A DNA stretch of 25,773 nucleotides from assembly GCA_049999765.1 (NCBI GenBank), contig JBNGIQ010005709.1, forward strand, positions 1 through 25,773. Reading direction: 5' to 3'. This DNA comes from Phaeoceros laevis. Its lineage: Eukaryota; Anthocerotophyta; Anthocerotopsida; Notothyladales. The notes under the pieces were generated by a model. It saw only the letters and a list, made by a program, of their open reading frames with translations, did no database searches and was not told the origin of the DNA. Positions 1 through 9,190 of this stretch are shown here, piece after piece. Within the stretch, counting starts at the first letter, position 1; each line of letters starts with the position of its first letter. The position numbers and the translations under genes were made by a program.

Positions 1-103
1 ACCCTAAACCCTAAACCCTAAACCCTAAACCCTAAACCCTAAACCCTAAACCCTAAACCCTAAACCCTAAACCCTAAACCCTAAACCCTAAACCCTAAAC
101 CCT
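1..103. repeat. Terminal telomere array, (CCCTAAA)n
   Basis: About 14.7 perfect copies of the 7-bp unit CCCTAAA run from the first base, with no variant units. This is the Arabidopsis-type plant telomere in C-strand orientation, so the chromosome end is on the left. The array stops abruptly at 103 and passes directly into an 18-bp inverted repeat. A real telomere would be much longer, so the assembly probably truncates it. Confidence 0.97.
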
Positions 104-146
104 TTCCACACCTAGGCACTATTGATCGGTGCCCAGGTGTGGAAAG
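102..146. repeat. Hairpin at the telomere/subtelomere junction
   Basis: CTTTCCACACCTAGGCAC (102-119) pairs with GTGCCCAGGTGTGGAAAG (129-146), 17 of 18 positions matching, around a 9-base loop. The right arm and loop recur at 1258-1284, where the left arm is missing. The left arm therefore looks like an inverted copy added at the chromosome end. It begins in the last bases of the telomere array. Confidence 0.8.
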
Positions 147-775
147 CCACTGAGCTGCGTCTCCATAAAATATGGTACCATAGTAGAGGGTACGCCGTGA
201 GATGGCGTACCCACTTCTCTAAACTCAAAGTGGCGTTCTTTGGCATTTTCATCAGTATCTTGTGATTGCGTTAAATGTTTTCAAGCATCTTTCTATATAC
301 CGTTGGATAGATCTCAACGAGTTCTATCCAATGATATATGATAGATTGTGATCCAAGTTCCGAAACGCCTTCAAAAGATTTAAAAACACATCAGGTATAA
401 GGGCTCCTGAAGAGACGCCGTCCGACGGCCTCTCCAAGTGGACGCCGTCCAGGCCGTCGGACGGCATCTCTTGGAGAGCCCTTCTACCTTATTCGTTTTT
501 ATATCTTTTGAGGTTGTTTCGAAACTCGGATCAGAGTCTAATATATATTATTGGATAGAGCTCGTCGAGCTCTATCCAACAGTATATAGCAAGATGCTTG
601 AAAACATTTAACGCAATCACAAGATACTGATAAAAATGCCAAACAAGACCAACCAGCTACTTTGAGTTTATGGAAGTGGGTACGTCTAACGGCGTACCCT
701 CGTAAGGTGAACGTGTGAGGGGTGGAAGGGGACAAAATGAAACAATCGGATGATGGCAGCTGGAAGGATGCTGAG
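118..775. repeat. Subtelomeric foldback unit 1
   Basis: The core (187-700) is one long imperfect inverted repeat with arms of roughly 240 bp. AGGGTACGCC near 187 mirrors GGCGTACCCT at 691-700. The tract of about 60 bp at 240-300 mirrors 580-640. The centre, 414-483, is a GC-rich nested palindrome built on GACGCCGTC/CCGTCGGACGG. A second dyad at 551-579 has 13-bp arms TTGGATAGAGCTC/GAGCTCTATCCAA. The flanks 118-186 and 701-775 also recur around the later units. There is no credible reading frame, so this is a non-coding foldback or MITE-like element, or a satellite unit derived from one. Confidence 0.85.
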
Positions 776-808
776 TTTAGGGTTTATGATGGGAACTGGA
801 AGTGCATT

Positions 809-951
809 ATGGGCAGCTGCCCGTGGTAGAGAAGGAAGGGCGGGCAGGTGCCCGCCGCGAGAGGGAAGTCCTAGCAGCTTCTAACCATTGAGATGGAAAA
901 TAGGGCAGCTAGCTGCCCGCGGGGGAGAAGTAAGTCCAGGCAGCTGCCCGC
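809..951. other. Cluster of GGCAGCTGCC palindromes
   Basis: Four variants of the same dyad sit within about 140 bp: GGGCAGCTGCCCG at 811, CGGGCAGGTGCCCG at 841, GGGCAGCTAGCTGCCC at 903 and AGGCAGCTGCCCG at 938. They lie in G-rich DNA between foldback units 1 and 2. They could be protein-binding sites or the remains of a short satellite. No function can be read from sequence alone. Confidence 0.5.
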
Positions 952-990
952 CGCTAAGATGGAAGTTATGGCAGGATATCCTTGGTTTTG

Positions 991-1044
991 TAGGGTTTAG
1001 GGTTTAGGGTAGGGTTTAGGGTCTAATCAACCCTAAACCCTAAA
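991..1044. repeat. Interstitial telomere repeats, inverted pair
   Basis: Degenerate TTTAGGG units (991-1021, one shortened to TAGGG) are followed after about 9 bases by CCCTAAACCCTAAA (1031-1044). The G-rich strand meets the C-rich strand, as expected for an old end-to-end junction or for telomere sequence added on both sides of a break. From 1045 to 1257 nothing else is recognisable. Confidence 0.85.
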
Positions 1045-1257
1045 TCGGGGCCGCAGCTACCTGGACACGCGGCACTCATCCGGAGGGTGGGGCAGCTGCG
1101 CTTGCTCATAAGAACAGTGCCCTGTTTAGAGCATACTGCTGGGGGCTGGCTGATTAGAGAACTTTAATTTTTGATTTACGGCTGTCTAAACGAGGCCGCT
1201 TGACCACGAGCCTACACGCATCAACAAGAGGATGAAGAGGGCTACATTCTCCGCTAA

Positions 1258-2338
1258 CTGTTGATCGGTGCCTAGGTGTGGAAAGCCACTGAGCTGCGTC
1301 TCCATAAAATATGGTACCATAGTAGAGGGTACGCCGTCTCACAGCGTACCCACTTCTGTAAACTCAAAGTGGCGTTCTTTGGCATTTTCATCAGTATCTT
1401 GTGATTGCGTTATGTTTTCAAGCATCTTGCTATATACGATTGGATAGAGCTTGACGAGTTCTATCCAATGGTGTATGGTACACTGTGATCCGAGTTCCGA
1501 AACGCCTTAAAAAGATGTAAAAACAAATCACGTAAAAGGACTCCTTAGAAGACGCCGTCCGACGGCCTCTCCAAGTGGACGCCGTCCAGGCCGTCGGACG
1601 GCATCTCTTGGAGAGCCCTTGTACCTGATTCGTTTTTATATCTTTTGAGGGTTGTTTGGAGCTTGAATCTCGGTCTATAGTATACCTGGATAGATCTGGA
1701 CGAGTTCTATCCAACGGTATAAGGTGGACCGAGATTTGAGTCCCGGAACGTAATCAAAAGATATAAAAACAAATCAAGCAGCAGGGCTCTACAAGAGACG
1801 CCGTCGGACGGCATGGATGGTGTCCTCTTGGAGAGGCCGTCGGACGGCGTCTCTTAAGAAGCCCTTCTACCTGATTTGTTTTTATCTCCTTTGAGGGCAT
1901 TGCGGAACTCGGATTATGATCTATTATACATTGTTGGATAGAACTTGTCGAGCTCTATCTAACGATATATAATGGACTGTAATCTAAGTTCGAGAATACC
2001 CTCAAAAATATAAGAATAAATCAGGTAGAAGGGCTCTCCAAGAGACGCCGTCCTTTTGGAGAGGCCGTCGGACGGCGTCTTTTAAGGAGCCCTTCTACCT
2101 GATTTGTTTTTACACTTTTTGAGGGCGTTTCGGAACTTTGATCGTGGTCTATCATATACCGTTGGATAGAACTTGTTGAGCTCTATCCAATGATATATAG
2201 AAAAATGTTGAAAAAAAGCCACGCAATAACAAGATACCAATGAAAATGTCCAACATGACCAACCAACCACTTTGAGTTTATGGAATTATGTACGCTGTCC
2301 AAGGTAAAATGTATGAAGGGCTTAAGGGGACAAAATGA
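1258..2338. repeat. Subtelomeric foldback unit 2 (expanded)
   Basis: The left part (1258-1400) is nearly identical to 118-260. The nested GC palindrome at 1551-1620 matches 414-483 almost base for base. The unit is longer than unit 1 because its inside holds extra copies of an alternating cassette: a 'GAC GCC GTC' GC dyad flanked by AAGGGCTCT and AACAAATCAGGTAGAAGGGC, alternating with the TTGGATAGA...TCTATCCAA dyad. Such dyads are visible near 1440, 1690, 1935 and 2165. The right arm ends around 2300 and is followed by the shared flank GGGGACAAAATGAAATAG. The short open frames inside it are by-products of the repeat. Confidence 0.82.
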
Positions 2339-2350
2339 AATAGTCGGATA

Positions 2351-2971
2351 GTCTCCTTACACCCCTCACACGTTCACCTTAGAAGGATACACCATCTAAC
2401 GGCGTACCCACTTCCATAAACTCAAAGCGGCTGGTTGGTCCTGTTTGGCATTTTCAGCAGTGTTTTGTGGTTACGTTGATATTTTCAAGCATCTTGCTAT
2501 ATACCGTTAGACAGAGCTCGATGAGCTCTATCCAACGATATATGACAGAGTGTCATTCGAGTTCTAGAATGCTCTTAAAAGAGATATAAAAACAAATCAG
2601 ATAGAAAAGCTCTTCAAGTGACGCCATTCGACGGCCTGGATGGCGTCCTCTTAGAGAGGCCGTCAAACGGCATCTGGATGGCGTGCTTTTGGAGAGGTTG
2701 TCGCACGGCGTCTCTTAAGAAGCCTTTCTACCTGAGTTGTTGTTACATCTTTTGAGCGCGTTCCAAAACTCGGATAATAATTTACCATATTTCGTCAAAT
2801 AGAGCTCGTCGAGCTCTATCCAACGATATATAACAAGATGCTTGAAAACGTCAACGCAATAACAAGACACCAATGAAAATGTCCTAGAGGACCAACCAGC
2901 CACTTTGAGTTTATGGAAGTGGGCACACCGTCTACCCTCCTAAAGTAAAAGGTATAAGGGGCATAAGGGAA
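2351..2971. repeat. Subtelomeric foldback unit 3
   Basis: This is a third inverted-repeat unit. The left end at 2351-2381 (TACACCCCTCACACGTTCAC) is the reverse complement of the right flank of unit 1 at about 702-727. The inner arms around 2408-2500 and 2830-2920 mirror each other. The GC-rich centre at 2618-2720 is more diverged than in units 1 and 2. The same AAAATGAAATAGT-type flank follows it. The three units are head-to-tail, so the region is a short tandem array of a foldback element. Confidence 0.8.
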
Positions 2972-2992
2972 GAAAATGAAATAGTTGGATGA

Positions 2993-3040
2993 TGGGAGTT
3001 GGAGGGATGTTGGGAGCTGGAAGGATGTTGGGAGTTAGAA
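2993..3040 (+). repeat. 18-bp tandem repeat
   Basis: GGGAGTTGGAGGGATGTT and its variants occur about 2.7 times. A single unit of the same kind follows foldback unit 1 at about 748-765, so it belongs to the subtelomeric flank. Confidence 0.7.
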
Positions 3041-3041
3041 G

Positions 3042-3227
3042 TGTTAGAGTAGGTTAGTTTAGCTACCTACTAGCAGGTTAGGTTATTATAGATAAATATA
3101 TTTAACCTATGCAGGCGGTTATAACTAACCACCTGCCATGTACACGGAACCTAGCTTGTTCCCCCTACACACACATGAATGTAAGCTTTTCTCTCTAGTG
3201 GGCTCACGATCTGTCGCATAGTTCTCA
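3042..3227 (+). repeat. Candidate 5' LTR, orphan
   Basis: This 186-bp segment starts TGTTAGAGTAGG and ends TTCTCA, giving the TG...CA ends of an LTR. It is followed at once by a primer-binding-site-like sequence. TGTTAGAG starts are common in plant Ty1-copia LTRs, and 186 bp is a normal length for small copia LTRs. No second copy was found in the window, and the gag start lies 1.6 kb downstream, which is too far for a normal leader. It may belong to a different, truncated element. Confidence 0.6.
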
Positions 3228-3240
3228 TGATATCAGAGCT
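3228..3240 (+). other. tRNA-Met-type primer binding site
   Basis: TGATATCAGAGCT follows directly after the LTR end. It differs at one base from TGGTATCAGAGC, the usual plant retrotransposon site complementary to the 3' end of initiator tRNA-Met. Confidence 0.65.
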
Positions 3241-3289
3241 GTGATTTCTACGATGATTTCTGGCAATGATTTAAGCATTTTTTTAATGG

Positions 3290-3870
3290 CGATTATTGCA
3301 ATCATGGCCTCACACGGGCTTCCCCGGTGAAGAGCACGGTGCCCAAGGCAAGCCGGGCCAGCACCAGTCAGGCGCGGGATGCTGGAGCACCGGCTGGCGC
3401 GCGCAGCAGGAGATGCGCCAACACCTGGCCACTCTGGCCAGGTGGAAGCCTTGGCAAATTACTGGAGCAGCGGGCTCTAGCTCCCCGCTACCCAGGAGGC
3501 CGGCACAGGCAGGCCAGCTGGTGGCGCAAGGCAGGCCAGCACCCAAGGAGCCCCAGTACAGCAAGGTGCGCAAGCACCTGGCGCCGGCACTCGGCGCACC
3601 CTGAAGCATCTGGCGCACTCTGCGCCCGCCAGACCTGGCCAGCAGCACCTGACCAGCATCAATCAAGGCATGGCGCCCCTTAATTCCGGCGCGGCGCCTG
3701 CGTGCTCCTAGCGCGCCTCCATCGCGCCCCTAGCGCGAGCCCCTTGCGCATCCATTGCGCCCATATCTGGCCTCAATTCCTGGCCTCAAATCTGAGGCCG
3801 TGCTCTCCTAGCCTGTCCGCGTGGAGCTCTTGGAGGAGACGGGCTCCAAGACGGGTTCCCTACTTGGCGG
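3290..3870. other. GC-rich block, no recognised gene
   Basis: This block is sharply more GC- and CpG-rich than its surroundings and full of short iterated words such as CTGGCGC, GGCCAGC and GCGCC. Open frames of 61-118 codons overlap in several frames on both strands, which is what low-stop GC-rich DNA produces. None of the translations shows a recognisable domain. It may be leader sequence of the orphan LTR element or a transduced fragment. Confidence 0.4.
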
Positions 3871-4872
3871 TTACCAACCGTTTTTCAATGACTTTCTATG
3901 TTATTTTATTAAATTCTTGTGTTTAACTTGCGTTCGCATTGCATTCGCATTTTCTATTTCATAACTTGCATTTCTTTTTTATAAACTTACGAAATATGCC
4001 TGTTTATGAAATAACGTTTTATGTTTATGCAATTCATTATCAGCACAAATTCTGTGCTTATTTGAGGAATTCATTATATGTTTTTCATTATTATTATGGT
4101 TGAGATATGAGCGGGCTTCCCCGGCATTTCTTAACTGAATTTAATGACACATTTTTCCTCACTACCTTTATATGATGCATAACCTAGTCCGGGCTTTCCT
4201 GGAAGTGGGTTGTTATTAATCCAGGATTAATAACATGCATCAGCATATGCAACTTTAACTTGGCGTGGCTAGCATTATTTCCTGTTTCTCCTACAAGCAC
4301 GTGCCTCCTAAGACTCTCTTAGGACAATGCCTGCAGGCAACGGAGTATGCATAAACCATGCCCGGTTTTCAAAAGCGTATGCGACTAGCCCGAAGGGCAG
4401 AGCGGCTTCTTAGCTTGCAACAGTGGCAGCGGGCCAGAGCCTCGGCGTATCAGCAATCCCTTGCCCCCACACGCTGGCAGCAAGTTTGGGTGCACATCTG
4501 TATTATGCTGAAGCTTATGGCCCATAATATCGTCCAAGGATACCCTGCTTTGGACGGATATGATTGGAGTGAAGTAGACGTTTCTGATCTTCTTTGAAGA
4601 CGTCATGGCCAACTACACTCCTTCCTCCTACGTCTTCTTAAATCTGTAAGACAGCTAAAGTCTCTAATCTATGCTAATCTGAGTTCTCTCTTTCAACATG
4701 CCCCAGTTATGCCCTCTTCTGTTCTTCTAAAGCAATACGCTGCTCGCATCAGCTATCAGATTAGTAGTCAACATGACATCACTCATTGCGTCACTCTTTT
4801 AATCACTCTGCAAGTTTCTCACTTAGAGTGTCAAGCAACCTTCTTCGTCCTAGCCCAGTAAGCTCCCCTACA
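3871..4872. other. AT-rich spacer with a short palindrome
   Basis: The block is AT-rich and has no recognised domain. A perfect dyad lies at 4212-4234: GTTATTAATCC, A, GGATTAATAAC. An open frame of 79 codons at 4358-4597 (+) is rich in Arg, Gln and Ala at its start but matches nothing I recognise. The words GGGCTTCCCCGG at 3307 and 4112, and GGGCTTTCCTGG at 4191, recur in this block and the previous one, hinting that they share an origin. The last stretch before 4873 is the pyrimidine-rich leader of the gag remnant. Confidence 0.4.
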
Positions 4873-5874
4873 ATGGCTGCCCCACCTCAAGCTCCCTCTT
4901 CCTCTCTTTCCCTCAACCTCGCTAAGGAGGATAAATTTGATGGCACCAATTTCCACATATGGAAATCAAGAATGGAGGAAATCCTCAAGTCCAAGCGACT
5001 TTGGGGTCATGTTGGCGGCTTCGGCACCCCGCCAGTAATCACTCCAAGACCTCCTGCATCCAGTCCGGATGTTCGGCAGCAATGGGATGAAGCCGATCAG
5101 GATGCCAAGACTTTGATACATCTCAGTATCAAAAGTACCCATGATGGTGTACTTCAAGGAGCTACATCAGCGAGCTCAGCTTAGCAGCAAATCCGGGAGT
5201 TATATGACTCGAGGGATCTCATGCTCCAGAGCTATGTTCTCAAGTCACTCTGTGCATTGCGGATGTCGGAACACGATACCGTTGATAAGCACATCATGGA
5301 GTTTCGAACATGGCGCTCCAAGCTACTTTCAGCTGGAGTTGAGCTAGGAGAAGCACTCCTTTCTGTAGTTCTCCTCACCACTTTACCTGACTCCTGGACT
5401 GGAGTGGTTCAATCCCTCCAAGGTGTTCCTAATATCACGGTAAATCGAGTGGTAGCCGCTATGCTTACTGAAGAGACCCGGAAGAAGATGACCGGAGTGC
5501 ACGTGGGCGGCGACAAGGCCTTCTTTCATCATAACCCCCCGCGTGACTCAGGCAGAGGTCGTGGAAGAGGCCGGCCTTATATTCGGGGGTGCGGCCGCGG
5601 GCGAGGTTCTTCCTTCCGTCCGCCTCCTTCTGGTAGAGCTAAACCCCGACCCCCTTGTGGATATTGCGGCATTCCTAATCATACGTGGGAGGTCTGCCGC
5701 AAGCGCCTTGCCGCAGAGGGTGGAGGCGGTCGCCATTCTGGGCATTTGGCTGTAACAATGAAGAAGTACAGCCGTGCATTTCTTGCCCACACTTCGGTGA
5801 TAAGAGCAGCCCCAACAAGTCAGGCGGAGCCCATTGCTACTTGCAATGTGATCACTTTCCGAACATCAATGTAG
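4873..5874 (+). pseudogene. gag: Ty1-copia gag remnant
   Basis: Gag is the capsid/nucleocapsid protein of copia LTR retrotransposons. I take the ATG at 4873 as the start because it is followed by the usual low-complexity head and then KFDGTNFHIWKSRME, the hallmark of the plant copia gag N-terminus. The same frame upstream has an ATG at 4786 with no gag-like sequence. Features include the core helix region, then an Arg-Gly-rich basic stretch (codons about 225-255), then a perfect CCHC zinc knuckle, CGYCGIPNHTWEVC, near 5656-5697. An in-frame TAG at 5182-5184 interrupts the frame and probably replaces a TGG. Downstream of the knuckle the copia homology fades by about 5870. Protease and the integrase zinc-binding and core regions are not found in the window. 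Confidence 0.88.
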
Positions 5875-6276
5875 GTAGAATCAACGGGAGAGTGCAAAAC
5901 ATTTGTGTTCTTGGTTGAATATGCTGAGCATTGCTCAGAAGCTGATCATGGTAATCACAGGGCAAGGAGGCGCTTGAATCGGTTCTTGATGAACTAGACT
6001 GTATAAAACCTGGAGAGACATTCCACACAATGCGTCGGGTTACTGTACGGTGGCTAGGGCGGCTGCTACCAGAGACCAAATGGGTGAACTTTGCAACCTG
6101 TTCCGACAGAAAATGAAATGCTAATTGCTGCTACTTGTGGTGATTAAGTTTGCACATGTGACAGCCCTTACTGCAACAATACGGTGCGGTTCTAAAGTTC
6201 AGCCCACTTGTTTTACAAGGGGACACGTGGTAAACTTTTATGTGCTTGAGATGCCTCTTACATCTGTACGTTGCAG
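5875..6276. other. Unassigned stretch left of the gene fragments
   Basis: The copia gag fades here and the captured-gene region begins, with no clean boundary visible. A 6-bp hairpin CTGAGC/GCTCAG sits near 5925-5939. A possible exon-like stretch starts after an AG near 5968 (codons reading VLDELDCIKPGETF), but I could not assign it. Confidence 0.3.
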
Positions 6277-6676
6277 GAGCTTGGATTTAACTACCTACGG
6301 GATAACATTTGTGCAAAGAAGGAAGAGCTTGTGATGCATTGGTAGGTCTTTTTTATACTCACGCCTTAGGAGGCAGGTGCTGCATCTCCCAATTATTTTC
6401 CTAATTCTTTCATGACATGCTGGCCAGATCCATTCAACTTCGCTATTGTGGATGAGGTGGACTTTGTCCTTATTGATGAGGGAAGAAATCCTCTTCTTGT
6501 CAGCTCGCAAGTAAGCTTTTGCAGTTTCTGAAAGCTATTCATGTGTACTTCTAGCTGTATGTCACGAAGTAGGAGGTTTCCGTAACTCAGTTTGTACCTG
6601 CTTTGTCCAGCTAAACAAAGATGCTTCGAGATATCCAGTAGCGGCTGAAGTGGCAGACTTTCTTGTACCAGATCTG
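6277..6676 (+). pseudogene. SECA2: SECA2-like gene fragment, three exons
   Basis: SecA is the ATPase motor of Sec-dependent protein export. Plants have a thylakoid SECA1 and an envelope-linked SECA2. Exon 1 (about 6277-6341) reads ELGFNYLRDN, a highly conserved SecA motif, and ends EELVMH. Exon 2 (6428-6510) reads [20 protein letters not shown], which contains the DEVD Walker B/helicase motif II. The form DEGRNPLL rather than DEARTPL points to SECA2. Exon 3 (6611-6676) reads ASRYPVAAEVADFL, the segment that follows in SECA2. Acceptor AG and donor GT dinucleotides flank exons 2 and 3. The phase between exons 1 and 2 is off by about one base. Nothing of the remaining protein of roughly 1000 residues is present, so this is a DNA-level fragment and not a functional gene or a retrocopy. 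Confidence 0.85.
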
Positions 6677-6818
6677 GTATGTAGCTGATTGTATCACTCT
6701 TAAATGACTCAAGCTCTTGTCTGCATACGCATTTCATGAGATGCCCTGGTGTGAGGTCATCTGGATGCCAGATTATTCAAGGCTAGGATTTCAATTCCTT
6801 GACGGCTTGCTTGCAGCA

Positions 6819-6848
6819 TTATAAAGTGATAATCAAATCACTTTATAA
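6819..6848. repeat. 12-bp hairpin between gene fragments
   Basis: TTATAAAGTGAT and ATCACTTTATAA are perfect complements around the loop AATCAA. It lies in the unassigned DNA between the SECA2 and SULTR4 pieces (6677-7106), where I see no other gene. Confidence 0.6.
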
Positions 6849-7106
6849 CTCCGACTATAAACCTTTGCAACCTGAATTATGGCTTCTGGCTAGTTAGTTA
6901 TGGCTTCGGTGCTTCTTGCCACATGCTGGCAAGCCACCATCGAGGCTAGTGAGCGATTGTCTACAGTGGCGTAGGTTTTTCTGACCAACATTTTTTGGTG
7001 CAGTTTTCTAGTATGGATCCCCTTCAAGCTGCTTCTTGGTCCAGAGACACATACTACATGGCTTTTGGCGTGGCTTGTGCACACTGACCCCCTTTCCATT
7101 TAGTAG

Positions 7107-7457
7107 GTTGACTACAAGGAATGCATAGTTCTTTGGCGGGTGGACAAGAAGGATTTCCTCTCGTGGCTAGCAGCAAACGTCATCACTCTTTTTTGTGGGG
7201 ATGAGTACAGAGTCCTGCTTTCGGTGAGTGGCATGAATGCTCGGCATTGGTTGTGTCTGATCATGTTGATGTTTAACCTGATCAGCGGGGGTGTCTGCAT
7301 CACTTTGTCCGTGCATAGTTGTCCTGGGACGCCTGCCTGGCACTACAGTGTACAGAAACGTGAGTCAGTATACTGATGCTTACATCTACCATGGGATAGT
7401 GGTGATACCCATCGATGCACCCATATATTTCGCCAACATCGGCCATATCAAGGGAAG
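7107..7457 (+). pseudogene. SULTR4-like sulfate transporter fragment, two exons
   Basis: SULTR4 proteins are proton-coupled sulfate exporters of the plant vacuole. Exon 1 (7107-7223, exactly 39 codons between AG and GT) reads VDYKECIVLWRVDKKDFLSW, the end of the membrane region just before the cytosolic STAS domain. Exon 2 (7286-7457) reads VVLGRLPGTTVYRNVSQY and then GIVVIPIDAPIYFANIGHIK, the linker and first strand of STAS. LGRLPGTTVYRN plus the IDAPIYFAN block fits group 4 better than groups 1-3. In the protein, exon 2 follows exon 1 in the expected order. The membrane helices upstream and the rest of STAS are missing. This is a captured fragment with its introns, on the same strand as the SECA2 and receptor-kinase pieces. 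Confidence 0.85.
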
Positions 7458-7540
7458 GTGAGCAGCATATGTGTTTGCAGGAAAGTTTTGACTGTCTTGC
7501 TGCATACGTGTAGACCACAAGGTTTTTCTCTACTTTGCAG

Positions 7541-9190
7541 AGCTCTTGGGCTCAGTAGCTCCAAGTGACCGGATATTTGATATTTTGGTGAACGACAAGA
7601 TGAAAATCAAAAGCTTGGATTTGGTTAGTACAATCGGGCATTGCAATGTCTTCATGGAGGAGCTGTGGATATATCAGCAGGATACGGCTGCTAGTTTTCT
7701 CACCATCTCCCTTGTAGCCCACCCTAGTCTGCAGGGTCCAATACTGAATGCTGTTGAGATATATGAAGTCGTGCGAGTGGCTGTTGCCACACAACAAGAC
7801 AACGGTAAGCAATTTTGTAGTTTTGCTGACTAGCCTCACCTGTCTGGCATTACTACAAGGGACCTGCTCTGTCTTGTTGAAGTGGTATGTATTTGTTATT
7901 GGACTGCTAATTCAGAAGGTGTTCTATTAGACGTGACTCAAACTGATGCACATATCCTTCAACGCCTGAGCATACTCATATGCTGCTATAGGTAGAAGGT
8001 CTTTTGTATTTAAGACAGCTCTCTGCTTTCTGCAGTGGATGCACTTTTGTCATTCAGCACTGCTCCCGGTCTTTGCTCTCCTTGATCCGGAGACCCTTGT
8101 CTTCCTCTAGATACTGGGTGGGATGGAGCGACGTGCTCAGTGGGTACACATCCGCCAACAATAATTGCTCTGTATGTGTCACAGCTGGCATGGCTGTTCT
8201 TTGTACCTTGCTGTATGGTAGATGTCACGTGCAACTATCTATGTCTGTGGACCTTCAGGTTCTGCTTGTACTGCCAGTAGTATGTCTATTTGCAGGTGTC
8301 TCTGCAGAATAGTGACGTTGAAGTTGGTGGACATGACAACTTTGCTGATATGCGAGAGGTACTGTTTTGGTGTCTGTTCTTTGCCTATTGCAAAGGGATC
8401 TGATTGGTAGAACAATTTGGGGACCTCTGCCCACAAGCATGAAGCATCTTATCAACCTCGAGGATTTGTAAGTTAGTCGTTCATGAGCTTTGATGGTCAG
8501 GAGGATACCTTCAGAAAGTGGTACTTGAATTATTTTTTCTTGGTCTTTTGAAGTGTTCATCCACGTTGTTTGGATAATCGTCTATCTTCTGGCTTGGCAG
8601 GTCACTCAGGAACAACTACTTTTCAGGTCAAATACCACCAGATCTGTCAGCACTGTCAAGTCTGAAGTACCTGTAGGTCTCTTTGTGCCTTGGAGGTATT
8701 TACTACTGAGCATCTGCAACGAGCAATTTGGAATGTTTATTAATGGAATTTTTTTTTTGTTTATTACTTGGCGCCGTGCAGGGACCTGCAGCATAATCAG
8801 CTCAATGGGACTGTCCCAGAGAACTTGTTCCAGTTTCCAGATCTTAAGTCAATGTACGTTTCCAACTTGAGTATTTTGTAGTCGAAGTATTTCGAAGAAG
8901 TGGTAGTTCTGGGAGGATGTTTATGATTCCTGTGGCTGCGATGAGTGTCGTGCAGCTTCTTGCAAAACAACAACTTTAGTGGAACCATTACTCAGTTGAT
9001 TTTGCAACATATGAAGAAGAGAAAGATGTTGTACAAGTAAGTGATGCTACTTGTAGACGCTTCTCAGAAACTGTTGGTTGGTGCGTAGTTAATCCAGCTC
9101 CTCCTTTCTGCAGCTTCACAGGCAATCCTTATCTCACATCACCTAAAACCAATCAGGACAATATCAAAATTTATAAAGGAGCTTTAGCAG
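7541..9190 (+). pseudogene. Malectin-like/LRR receptor kinase fragment, about eight exons
   Basis: This is part of the extracellular region of an LRR-I/malectin-like receptor kinase. Exon 7541-7804 ends a malectin-like domain (RIFDILVNDK, then GPILNAVEIYEV). Exon 8036-8171 carries SGDPCLPLDTGWDGATCS, the family's malectin-LRR linker, with an in-frame TGA at 8083-8085 where the family usually has Trp. A weaker exon may lie at 8297-8358. LRR exons are 8411-8467 (GPLPTSMKHLINLEDL), 8601-8672 (NNYFSGQIPPDLSALSSLKY), 8782-8853 (HNQLNGTVPENLFQFPDL) and 8956-9036 (QNNNFSGTI). Two of these are exactly 72 bp, the classic one-LRR exon. Exon 9114-9190 has FTGNPYLTSP, the end of the ectodomain. All junctions are AG/GT. 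Signal peptide, transmembrane segment and kinase domain are absent. Confidence 0.88.

Noticed and set aside
538-2903. Open frames of 62-94 codons in the subtelomere
   Set aside because: They lie inside inverted repeats, recur with the repeat units and show no domain; they are by-products of the foldback structure.
3296-3683. Overlapping open frames of 61-118 codons in the GC-rich block
   Set aside because: Several frames on both strands are open at once, which reflects high GC content rather than coding selection. No motif was seen.
5925-5943. Hairpin CTGAGC/GCTCAG followed by CTGA as a Helitron 3' end
   Set aside because: The stem is too short and only 3 bases from CTGA instead of about 10-12. 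It also lies on the wrong side of the captured fragments for a + strand Helitron.
6277-6676. Plastid SECA1 or bacterial SecA contamination
   Set aside because: Introns are present and the motif is DEGRNPLL followed by RYPVAAEVA, which fits plant SECA2 rather than SECA1 or bacterial SecA.
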